Shown: piece after piece, positions 40,104 through 47,993 of the stretch
How positions within the stretch are numbered: the first letter of the stretch is position 1
Layout: each line of letters opens with the position of its first letter
Source of the DNA: Streptomyces sp. NBC_00448
GTDB lineage: Bacteria; Actinomycetota; Actinomycetes; Streptomycetales; Streptomycetaceae
DNA: 64,000 nt
Assembly: GCF_036014115.1 (NCBI RefSeq)
Contig: NZ_CP107913.1
Coordinates: forward strand, 6,565,501 to 6,629,500
Direction: 5' to 3'
Program-made: the position numbers and the translations under genes
The notes under the pieces: generated by a model
Told to the model about the DNA's origin: nothing
The model's input: only the letters and a program-made list of their open reading frames with translations
Databases searched by the model: none

Positions 40104-43100
40104 GCGACGAGGGCGCGCGGCTGCGCGTCGAACCCGTCGTCGGCCGGCCCCGCGTCGCGGAGGCGGGCCGCGGCTACCTCGTCACCGTCGACCTGCGCAG
40201 CACCTGCGACCCCGACGCATGGCCGTACGAGCAGGAGGAGTTCGCCTTCGGGATCGCCCTGGACGGCAGCCCGCACCTGGTCTGCGAAGCGCTGGGCCAC
40301 CCGTCCGTGGTGCTGCACCGCTTCGGCGGCACCTACGGCCCGGCGCGGTTCGTGGTCACCGCGGGCGCCGAGCCGGGCCCCGCGCTGCTGCGGCTGTCGG
40401 TCTTCAACGCCCATGGGGTGCCGGTGCGTACGGCCGGGCTGCCGGTCGAGGTGGTGGCGGCGGGCGCGGGACCGGCGGACGGCGCGACCGAGGGCGTCCC
40501 GCTGCGGGTGGCGGCGGGCGAGGGCGAAGGCGAGGCCGCGGGCGGCTACGGCGCCGGGTCGTACGGCGAAGGGGCTTACGGCGAAGGGCCGTACGGGCTG
40601 ACCCCGCCTCCCGTGGTCGCCGCGCCCGAGCCGGCACCCGGCCCCGCACCGGACGCCGAACCCGAGTCGGCACCCGGCCCCGAGCCGGAGCCCGATGCCG
40701 AGCCCGACGGCGCCCCGCACGCGCGCGTCACCATCAGCTACGCCGGCACCGACCGGCCCTGGGCGGTGTGGATCGCCCACCGCCTCGAACGCCAGGGCGT
40801 CCAGGTGTCGATGCAGCGCTGGGACGTCGCCGCCGGCGCCGCCGGTGCCGCCGTCGAGCAGGGGCTGCGCGACCTGCTGCTGTCCGGGGGCCGGGTGCTG
40901 GTGGTGTTCAGCGAGTGGTACTTCCGGCTGGGCCTGCGTGACCCGGACGAGTGGAACTCGGCGCTGCGCGCGGTGGTGCCGGACCACAGCGACCGCTTCG
41001 CCGCGGTCCGCGTCACCGCCGCCGAACTGCCTTCGGCGGCAGATCTGTTGGGGGTCGTGGACCTGCGGGACGTGGACGAGGTCGAGGCGGAGCGGCGGGT
41101 GCTGGCCCGGCTGGGCGTCCCGTCGCGGCGCACGTCGCCCGACGACACCCTCGGCGGCTCGGGCGGCTCGGGCGGCTGGGGCGCCCCGCGCTTCCCGCTG
41201 CGGCCGCCCGCGGTCTGGGGCGGGGTGCCGCGCCGCAACTCCCGCTTCACCGGGCGCGAGGACGTGCTCGCCCTGCTCCACCGCCGGCTCACCGAGGCCC
41301 CGCCGGGCGCGGCGGTCAGCGCGCTCATCGGCCTGTCCGGCGTCGGCAAGACCCACGTCGCCACCGAGTACGTCCACCGCTTCGCCGGCGAGTACGACGT
41401 GGTGTGGTGGGTGCGGGCCAGTGAACGCGGCGGCCTGCGCGAGCAGTTGGCCGGCCTGGCCCCCGTCCTCGGCCTGGTCACCGGGCGGGAGTACGGCGAG
41501 CGGCTGCGCGCGGTCCGGGACGCGCTGCGCCGCGGGGACCCGTACTTCCGCTGGCTGGTGGTGCTCGACGGCGCCGACCAGCCCGAAGAGGTCCACGACC
41601 TGGTGCCGACGGGGCCGGGGCATGTGCTGATCACCTCGCAGAACCGGGAGTGGGGCGAGCACAACAGCGCGCTGATCGAGGTGCCGGTGTACGACCGGGA
41701 CGAGTCGGTGGCGTTCGTACGCCGCCGCGCGCCGCGGCTGGACGTCTCCGACGCGGACAAACTCGCCGACGCGCTGGGTGACTTGGCGCTGGCGCTGGAC
41801 CAGAGTGCGGGCGCACTCGACGACTCGAACATGCCGGTCGACGAGTACATCGGGATGCTCCGGCACGGCGCGGACGTGGAGTCGGGCCTGAAGATCTCCG
41901 CGGACTTCCGGATGACGTACTTCGGCGCGTTCTCGATCGTGCTCGACCGGCTGCGCGAGGACACGCCGGAGGCCGTCGACCTGCTGCGGCTGTGCGTGTT
42001 CTTCGCGCCGGGGCCGGTCCCGGTCCGGCTGCTGCGTGACCTGCCGGACCGCGGCGCGACCGGCGACGGCGTCGCCCCCGAACTCGCCTGGCTGACCACG
42101 GACCCCGAGCGGTGGGACGCGGCCATCGGCAAGCTCGCCCAGTGGTCGGTGATCCAGTCCGACCCGCCGGACACCGACGGCGAGGAACCGGCCGGCGCCG
42201 CCGAGGTCATTCAGATGCACCGGCTGGTCTACCAGGCGGTGCGGGCCGACATGCCGCCGGAGATCCGCGACCGCTACGCCGGGGTGGTCCGGGACGCGCT
42301 GGTCGCCGCCGACCCCGGCCGCCCCAACGAGCCCGCCCGGTGGCTGCGTTACGCCGAGATCGTGCCGCACCTGGCGGCGTCCGGCGCCCTGGAGTCCGCC
42401 GATCCGGTCGTCCAGACCACCGTGATCCGCTGCCTGCGCTACCTGTTCCTGTCCGGCGAGTACGGCGCCGGTCTGCGCATCGCCAGCCGCGCCAACGAGC
42501 ACTGGCCGCAACTGCTCGACCCCGGCGACGCCCGCCTGTGGGACCTCGCCCACAACCGCGCCAACCTGCTGCGCGCGCTGGGCGAGTACACCGAGAGCGA
42601 GGCCCTGGACCGGGACGCGTACGAACGGCTGCGGGCCGACCGCGGCGGCGCCGACCTGCTGGTGCTGCGCGCGGCCGGCAGTCTCGCCGCCGACCTGCGC
42701 CACCTCGGGCAGTACCGCGAGGCGCTGGACTTCGCCGAGCTGGTGCGCACCGGCTACGCCCGGATCGGCGACGAGGCGGGGGAGTTGACCGCACAGAACA
42801 ACACCGCCGTCACCTTCCGGCTGCTCGGCCGCTACGGCGACGCGCTGGCCCTGGACGCGCGGACCCTGGACGCCCAGCGGGCCCGGCTGGGCGCCCGCCA
42901 CTCCCGCGCCCTGTCGTCGGAGGACTCCTACGCCCACGACCTGCGCCTGCTCGGCCGGTTCGAGGAGGCGCTGCGGGTCCAGGAGGGCAACTGCGCCCAG
43001 CACGCGGAGGTGCTGGGCCCGGACAACCCGCAGTCGCTGCGGGCCGAGCACAACCTCGCGGAGTGCCAGGGCCAGGCCGGCGACGGGCCGAGGGCGTGCG

Positions 43101-43720
43101 CGACGCTCGGGCGGCTGATGAACCGGTGCGAGCGGGTACTCGGCGACACCGACCCGCTGACGCTGCGGGTGGCCGCGTCGTACTCCTGCTACGAGCGCGA
43201 GCACGGCGACCTGGACCGGGCCCACGAGCTGGCCGGCACCGTACTGGCCCGCTACCGGGGGCAGTTGGGCGACGGGCACGCCTACACCGCGGGCGCGCTC
43301 GCCAACCACGCGCTGGTGCTGCGGGTGGCGGGGGAGCGGGCGGAGGCGTGCGGGCAGGCCGAGGCGGCGCTGGCGGCGATGGCGCGGGCGGTCGGCGCCG
43401 GGCACCCCTGGACGGTCGGCTGCGCCCTGAACGCCGCCGTCGCGCAGGGGGAGACCGGCGACCCGGCCGCGGTCGGGACCGCCCAGGACGCGGCCGCCCG
43501 CGCCGAACAGGCCCTCGGCGCCGCCCACCCGCTGGCCGTGCTGTGCCGGCTGGCGCACGCCGCCGCCCTGCGGCACGCGGGCCGTGCCGACGCGGCGGAC
43601 GCCCTCGACCTGGAGGCCGTGCGCGCCCTCAGCGGCGCCCTGGGGCCCGGCCACCCGCGCACGGCGGCGGCCAGGGCCCGCGCCCTGCCGTTCTGGGACT
43701 TCGAGCCGTTCAGCGCGTAG
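40100..43720 (+). CDS. TIR-STAND-TPR protein, paralogue 2, with an extra N-terminal domain
   Basis: A 1206-aa protein. Residues 1-130 form a beta-rich domain absent from paralogue 1 (YLVTVDLRSTCDPDAWPYEQEEFAFGIALDG...). Residues ~140-205 are a linker with YGEGAYGEGPYG repeats and Glu/Pro repeats. TIR ~210-340 begins VTISYAGTDRPWAVW. The STAND NTPase has its P-loop GVGKTH at 414-419. TPRs occupy ~750-1200. It ends WDFEPFSA-COOH. The start GTG lies in a 4-nt overlap with the CHAT gene, so receptor and protease are made together. Long stretches of the NTPase DNA are almost identical to paralogue 1. Confidence 0.9.
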   Translation: MSDEGARLRVEPVVGRPRVAEAGRGYLVTVDLRSTCDPDAWPYEQEEFAFGIALDGSPHLVCEALGHPSVVLHRFGGTYGPARFVVTAGAEPGPALLRLSVFNAHGVPVRTAGLPVEVVAAGAGPADGATEGVPLRVAAGEGEGEAAGGYGAGSYGEGAYGEGPYGLTPPPVVAAPEPAPGPAPDAEPESAPGPEPEPDAEPDGAPHARVTISYAGTDRPWAVWIAHRLERQGVQVSMQRWDVAAGAAGAAVEQGLRDLLLSGGRVLVVFSEWYFRLGLRDPDEWNSALRAVVPDHSDRFAAVRVTAAELPSAADLLGVVDLRDVDEVEAERRVLARLGVPSRRTSPDDTLGGSGGSGGWGAPRFPLRPPAVWGGVPRRNSRFTGREDVLALLHRRLTEAPPGAAVSALIGLSGVGKTHVATEYVHRFAGEYDVVWWVRASERGGLREQLAGLAPVLGLVTGREYGERLRAVRDALRRGDPYFRWLVVLDGADQPEEVHDLVPTGPGHVLITSQNREWGEHNSALIEVPVYDRDESVAFVRRRAPRLDVSDADKLADALGDLALALDQSAGALDDSNMPVDEYIGMLRHGADVESGLKISADFRMTYFGAFSIVLDRLREDTPEAVDLLRLCVFFAPGPVPVRLLRDLPDRGATGDGVAPELAWLTTDPERWDAAIGKLAQWSVIQSDPPDTDGEEPAGAAEVIQMHRLVYQAVRADMPPEIRDRYAGVVRDALVAADPGRPNEPARWLRYAEIVPHLAASGALESADPVVQTTVIRCLRYLFLSGEYGAGLRIASRANEHWPQLLDPGDARLWDLAHNRANLLRALGEYTESEALDRDAYERLRADRGGADLLVLRAAGSLAADLRHLGQYREALDFAELVRTGYARIGDEAGELTAQNNTAVTFRLLGRYGDALALDARTLDAQRARLGARHSRALSSEDSYAHDLRLLGRFEEALRVQEGNCAQHAEVLGPDNPQSLRAEHNLAECQGQAGDGPRACATLGRLMNRCERVLGDTDPLTLRVAASYSCYEREHGDLDRAHELAGTVLARYRGQLGDGHAYTAGALANHALVLRVAGERAEACGQAEAALAAMARAVGAGHPWTVGCALNAAVAQGETGDPAAVGTAQDAAARAEQALGAAHPLAVLCRLAHAAALRHAGRADAADALDLEAVRALSGALGPGHPRTAAARARALPFWDFEPFSA

Positions 43721-43750
43721 TCCCGTAGTCCCGTAGTCCCGTAGCCCCGC
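43717..43750. repeat. TAGTCCCG tandem repeat at the island end
   Basis: Four head-to-tail 8-nt units, CGTAGTCC repeated and the last changed to CGTAGCCC, begin at the stop codon of the second TIR-STAND-TPR gene. They give a simple-sequence tract right at the right edge of the accessory island. Copy number may vary between strains. Confidence 0.7.
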
Positions 43751-43796
43751 CGGCCCGCAGCCGTGTCGCCGCGCTGCCGCGGCCGCAGCCACCGCA

Positions 43797-43843
43797 ACGG
43801 CCGGCGGCCCCGTGCCCGGGAAGGGCAGGGGGCCGCCGGCCGT
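43797..43843. terminator. Strong bidirectional terminator hairpin
   Basis: A perfect 15-bp stem, ACGGCCGGCGGCCCC (43797-43811) with GGGGCCGCCGGCCGT (43829-43843), and a 17-nt loop. It lies between the convergent TIR-STAND-TPR and kgd genes. Confidence 0.8.
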
Positions 43844-43852
43844 CAGGTGCGG

Positions 43853-43887
43853 GCGGCCGCGCGGAACCGGGGGAACCGCGCGGCCGC
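43853..43887. terminator. Second hairpin just before the kgd stop
   Basis: A perfect 12-bp stem, GCGGCCGCGCGG with CCGCGCGGCCGC, around an 11-nt loop. It is the second of two adjacent strong hairpins isolating kgd from the conflict island. Confidence 0.75.
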
Positions 43888-43893
43888 CGCCGG

Positions 43894-46800
43894 TCAGATC
43901 TCGAAGACCTCGCTGACCAGGTTCTGCTGCTGCTCCTGGTGCCGCTTCGCCGAACCCACCGCGGGCGACGACGAGGACGGCCGCGAGACGCGGCGCAGCC
44001 GGTCCGCGTTGTCCGGAGCGGCGCCCAGCACCAGGTCGAGGTGGTCGATCAGGTTCAGCGCGATGAACGGCCACGCGCCCTGGTTGGCCGGCTCCTCCTG
44101 GGCCCAGACGAACTTCTGCGCCTTGGTGAAGGGCGCCAGCGCCTGCTGGATCTCCGCACCGGGCAGCGGGTAGAGCCGCTCGATCCGGATGATGGCCACG
44201 TCGCCCGCACCGCGCTTGTCCCGCTCGGCGATCAGGTCGTAGTAGACCTTGCCGGTGCAGAAGACGACCTTGCGGACCTCTTCCGGCTTCACCGTGGTGT
44301 CACCGATCACCGGCTGGAACTGGCCGGTGGTGAAGTCCTCGGCCTTCGACGCCGCCGCCTTCAGCCGCAGCATCGACTTCGGGGTGAAGACGATCAGCGG
44401 CTTGTGGTGCGGGTTGTGCACCTGCCAGCGCAGCAGGTGGAAGTAGTTCGCCGGGGTGGTCGGGAACGCGACGGTCATGTTGTTCTGCGCGCACAGCTGG
44501 AGGTAGCGCTCGATCCGGGCCGAGGAGTGGTCCGGGCCCTGGCCCTCGTAGCCGTGCGGCAGCAGCAGCGTGACGCCGGAGGTCTGGCCCCACTTCTGCT
44601 CGGCCGCCGAGATGTACTCGTCGATGATCGAGGAGGCGCCGTTGGCGAAGTCGCCGAACTGGGCCTCCCACATCACCAGCGACTCCGGCCGGGCCAGCGA
44701 GTAGCCGTACTCGAAGCCCATCGCGGCGTACTCGCTGAGCAGGGAGTCGTACACGTTGTAGCGGGCCTGGTCCTCCGACAGGTACAGCAGCGGGGTGTAG
44801 TCCTCGCCGGTCACCCGGTCGATGAGCACCGCGTGCCGCTGGCCGAAGGTGCCGCGCCGGGAGTCCTGGCCGGCCAGCCGGACCGGGGTGCCCTCCAGCA
44901 GCAGCGAGCCGATCGCCAGCGTCTCGCCCATGCCCCAGTCGATGGTGCCGTCCTCGACCATGGCCGCCCGGCGCTGCAGCTGCGGCAGCAGCCGCGGGTG
45001 CACCGTGACGTGGTCGGGGATGTTCACCTGGGACTCGGCGATCCGCTTGACGACCTCGCTGGAGACCGCGGTCGGCACCGCGACCGGGAACTCGGCCTGG
45101 TTGTCCTGGCTCGGGCTCTCCGGCGGCGCGGCGACGGCCTCGCGCACCTCGGTGAAGACCTTCTCCAGCTGGCCCTGGTAGTCCTGCAGCGCCTGCTCGG
45201 CCTCTTCCAGGGTGATGTCGCCACGGCCGATCAGCGACTCGGTGTAGAGCTTGCGCACCGAGCGCTTCTTGTCGATCAGGTCGTACATCAGCGGCTGGGT
45301 GAAGGCCGGGTTGTCGGACTCGTTGTGGCCGCGGCGGCGGTAGCAGATCAGGTCGATCACGACGTCCTTGTTGAACGCCTGCCGGAACTCGAAGGCCAGC
45401 CGCGCCACGCGGACCACGGCCTCCGGGTCGTCGCCGTTGACGTGGAAGATCGGCGCCTCGATCATCCGGGCCACGTCGGTGCTGTACATCGACGAGCGCG
45501 CGGACTCCGGGGCGGCGGTGAAGCCGACCTGGTTGTTGATCACCACGTGCACGGTGCCGCCGGTGCGGTAGCCGCGCAGCTGCGACATGTTGAGCGTCTC
45601 GGCCACCACGCCCTGGCCGGCGAAGGCCGCGTCGCCGTGCAGCGCGACCGGCAGCACCGTGAAGTCGGTGCCGGCCTTGTTGATCACGTCCTGCTTGGCG
45701 CGGGCGATGCCCTCGATGACCGGGTCGACGGTCTCCAGGTGCGAGGGGTTCGCGGCGAGCGAGACGTTGATCTGCTCGCCGTCCAGGCCGGTGAAGTTGC
45801 CCTGGGCGCCCAGGTGGTACTTCACGTCGCCGGAGCCGTGCATCGACTTCGGGTCGAGGTTGCCCTCGAACTCGCGGAAGATCTGCGCGTACGACTTGCC
45901 GACGATGTTCGCCAGGACGTTCAGCCGGCCGCGGTGGGCCATGCCGATGATGACCTCGTCCAGCCGGGACTCGGCGGCGGCGTCCAGCACCGCGTCCAGC
46001 AGCGGGATGACCGACTCGCCGCCCTCCAGCGAGAACCGCTTCTGGCCGACGTACTTGGTCTGCAGGAACGTCTCGAACGCCTCGGCGGCGTTCAGCCGGC
46101 GCAGGATGCGCAGCTGCTCCTCGCGCTCGGGCTTGGCGTGCGGGCGCTCGATCCGGTCCTGGATCCACTTGCGCTGCTTGGGGTCCTGGATGTGCATGTA
46201 CTCGACGCCGACGGTCCGGCAGTACGAGTCGCGCAGCACGCCGAGGATGTCGCGCAGCTTCATCAGGGACTTGCCGGCGAAGCCGCCGACCGCGAACTCC
46301 CGCTCCAGGTCCCACAGGGTCAGCCCGTGCTCCAGGACGTCCAGGTCCGGGTGCTTGCGCTGGCGGTACTCCAGCGGGTCGGTGTCGGCCATCACGTGGC
46401 CGCGCACCCGGTAGGAGTGGATCAGCTCGAAGACCCGGGCGGCCTTGGTGACGTCGTCGTCGTGCGCGGTGTCGATGTCGGTGCGCCACCGCACCGGCTC
46501 GTATGGGATGCGCAGCGCGGCGAAGATGTCGTCGAAGAAGTCGTTCTCGCCGAGCAGCAGCTGGCTCATGATCCGCAGGAACTCGCCGGAGGCGGCGCCC
46601 TGGATCACCCGGTGGTCGTAGGTGCTGGTCAGCGTCATGACCTTGGAGATGCCCAGCTTGTTCAGGGTGTCCTGTGAGGTGCCCTGGAACTCGGCCGGGT
46701 AGTCCATGGAGCCGACGCCGAGGATCATCGACTGGCCGGGCATCAGACGCGGCACCGAGTGCACGGTGCCCAGCCCGCCGGGGTTGGTCAGCGACGCGGT

Positions 46801-47757
46801 GACGCCGGAGAAGTCGTCCATGGTGAGCTTGCCCGAGCGGGCCCGGCGCACGATGTCCTCGTACGCCTGCCAGAACTCGAAGAAGTTCAGCGTCTCGGCC
46901 TTCTTGATGGCCGCGACCACGAGCTGGCGGTCACCGTTCGGCTTCACCAGGTCGATGGCCAGGCCCAGGTTGACGTGCTCGGGCTTGACCAGCGTCGGCT
47001 TGCCGTCCTTCAGCGCGAAGGAGTGGTTCATCGCCGGCATCGTCTTCAGCGCCTGCACCATGGCGTAGCCGATGAGGTGGGTGAAGGAGACCTTCCCGCC
47101 CCGGGCCCGCTTGAGGTGGTTGTTGATGACGATGCGGTTGTCGAAGAGCAGCTTCACCGGGATCGCCCGCACCGAGGTGGCGGTGGGCAGCTCCAGGGAG
47201 GCGTTCATGTTCTTCGCCACGGCGGCGGCCGGGCCGCGCAGCGGCACGTACTCCGTCTCGGCGGCGGCGGCGGGCGCCGCGGCCGGGGCGGCGGCGGGCT
47301 TGGCCGCGGGGGCCGGCGCCGCGGGAGCGGGCTGAGCCGGGGCGGGAGCCTGCGCGGCCGGCTTGGCCGCGGCCGGTGCCGGCGGGGCCGGAGCGGCAGG
47401 CGCGGCGGGGGTCGCCGGCGCGGTCGGAGCCGCCGGAGCCGGGGCAGGCGCCGCGGCGGCCTGCGGGCCGGCAGGCGCGGAAGGAGGCGTGGAACCGGGC
47501 ACGCCCGCGCTGGCGCGGGCGGCGGCGCCCGAGGCACCGCCCTGGCCCGCGGGAGCGGCCGGAGCGGCGGAGCCGTCCGGCTTGTAGTCGGCGAAGAAGT
47601 CCCACCAGGCTCGGTCTACCGAGTTCGGGTCCTGGAGGTACTGCTGGTAGATCTCGTCCACGAGCCACTCATTCGGGCCGAAACCCGCTGCGGGGCCCTC
47701 GCCCTGCGCTTCGTGGTCGGTGGAGACACTAGAGCTATTGGGGGACTGTGGCGACAC
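43894..47757 (-). CDS. kgd: Multifunctional 2-oxoglutarate decarboxylase/dehydrogenase (Kgd)
   Basis: A 1287-aa fused E1/E2-like enzyme of the actinobacterial TCA cycle. The N-terminal helix has NEWLVDEIYQQYLQDPNSVDRAWWDFF. A long Ala/Pro linker spans ~55-165. The acyltransferase-type domain (~180-400) contains FTHLIGYAMVQALKTMPAMN and the DHRVIQGAASG catalytic box. The thiamin-diphosphate E1 part follows, with HGDAAFAGQGVVAETLNMSQLRGY and VINNQVGFT. It decarboxylates 2-oxoglutarate and supports succinyl-CoA formation. I chose GTG 47757 (MSPQSP..., the usual streptomycete start) over the upstream GTG at 47784, which adds MKRKRAVAA and lacks a ribosome site. Confidence 0.96.
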   Translation of the reverse strand: MSPQSPNSSSVSTDHEAQGEGPAAGFGPNEWLVDEIYQQYLQDPNSVDRAWWDFFADYKPDGSAAPAAPAGQGGASGAAARASAGVPGSTPPSAPAGPQAAAAPAPAPAAPTAPATPAAPAAPAPPAPAAAKPAAQAPAPAQPAPAAPAPAAKPAAAPAAAPAAAAETEYVPLRGPAAAVAKNMNASLELPTATSVRAIPVKLLFDNRIVINNHLKRARGGKVSFTHLIGYAMVQALKTMPAMNHSFALKDGKPTLVKPEHVNLGLAIDLVKPNGDRQLVVAAIKKAETLNFFEFWQAYEDIVRRARSGKLTMDDFSGVTASLTNPGGLGTVHSVPRLMPGQSMILGVGSMDYPAEFQGTSQDTLNKLGISKVMTLTSTYDHRVIQGAASGEFLRIMSQLLLGENDFFDDIFAALRIPYEPVRWRTDIDTAHDDDVTKAARVFELIHSYRVRGHVMADTDPLEYRQRKHPDLDVLEHGLTLWDLEREFAVGGFAGKSLMKLRDILGVLRDSYCRTVGVEYMHIQDPKQRKWIQDRIERPHAKPEREEQLRILRRLNAAEAFETFLQTKYVGQKRFSLEGGESVIPLLDAVLDAAAESRLDEVIIGMAHRGRLNVLANIVGKSYAQIFREFEGNLDPKSMHGSGDVKYHLGAQGNFTGLDGEQINVSLAANPSHLETVDPVIEGIARAKQDVINKAGTDFTVLPVALHGDAAFAGQGVVAETLNMSQLRGYRTGGTVHVVINNQVGFTAAPESARSSMYSTDVARMIEAPIFHVNGDDPEAVVRVARLAFEFRQAFNKDVVIDLICYRRRGHNESDNPAFTQPLMYDLIDKKRSVRKLYTESLIGRGDITLEEAEQALQDYQGQLEKVFTEVREAVAAPPESPSQDNQAEFPVAVPTAVSSEVVKRIAESQVNIPDHVTVHPRLLPQLQRRAAMVEDGTIDWGMGETLAIGSLLLEGTPVRLAGQDSRRGTFGQRHAVLIDRVTGEDYTPLLYLSEDQARYNVYDSLLSEYAAMGFEYGYSLARPESLVMWEAQFGDFANGASSIIDEYISAAEQKWGQTSGVTLLLPHGYEGQGPDHSSARIERYLQLCAQNNMTVAFPTTPANYFHLLRWQVHNPHHKPLIVFTPKSMLRLKAAASKAEDFTTGQFQPVIGDTTVKPEEVRKVVFCTGKVYYDLIAERDKRGAGDVAIIRIERLYPLPGAEIQQALAPFTKAQKFVWAQEEPANQGAWPFIALNLIDHLDLVLGAAPDNADRLRRVSRPSSSSPAVGSAKRHQEQQQNLVSEVFEI

Positions 47758-47993
47758 GGCGGCAACCGCCCTCTTCCGCTTCACAAGATGGTGGACAGCG
47801 GGAATAAAGGCTACGCCTACCTGACCCCTTCACGCAGTTTAGGGGGCCAGTCGTCGCGCAAGTCACACCCGAAGACTGGTTTCGGGACGGATCGTGGCGG
47901 GAAAGTGGTCCCTCTTGTGGGTTCGCCGGGCCAGTGGTCTATGCCATCCGCCCGGTCTGCGGCGGCGTCGCACGTCACCGCCATGCCGCCGCG

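Noticed and set aside
40550..40610. Possible CRISPR-like repeat
   Set aside because: Short imperfect repeats are within a reading frame and have no spacers; no cas genes in the window.
43717..43750. Attachment site of a mobile element
   Set aside because: Only a simple 8-nt tandem repeat; no integrase, tRNA or matching copy at the other island edge.
40040..44074. 1344-codon minus-strand ORF
   Set aside because: Antisense shadow of the second TIR-STAND-TPR gene.
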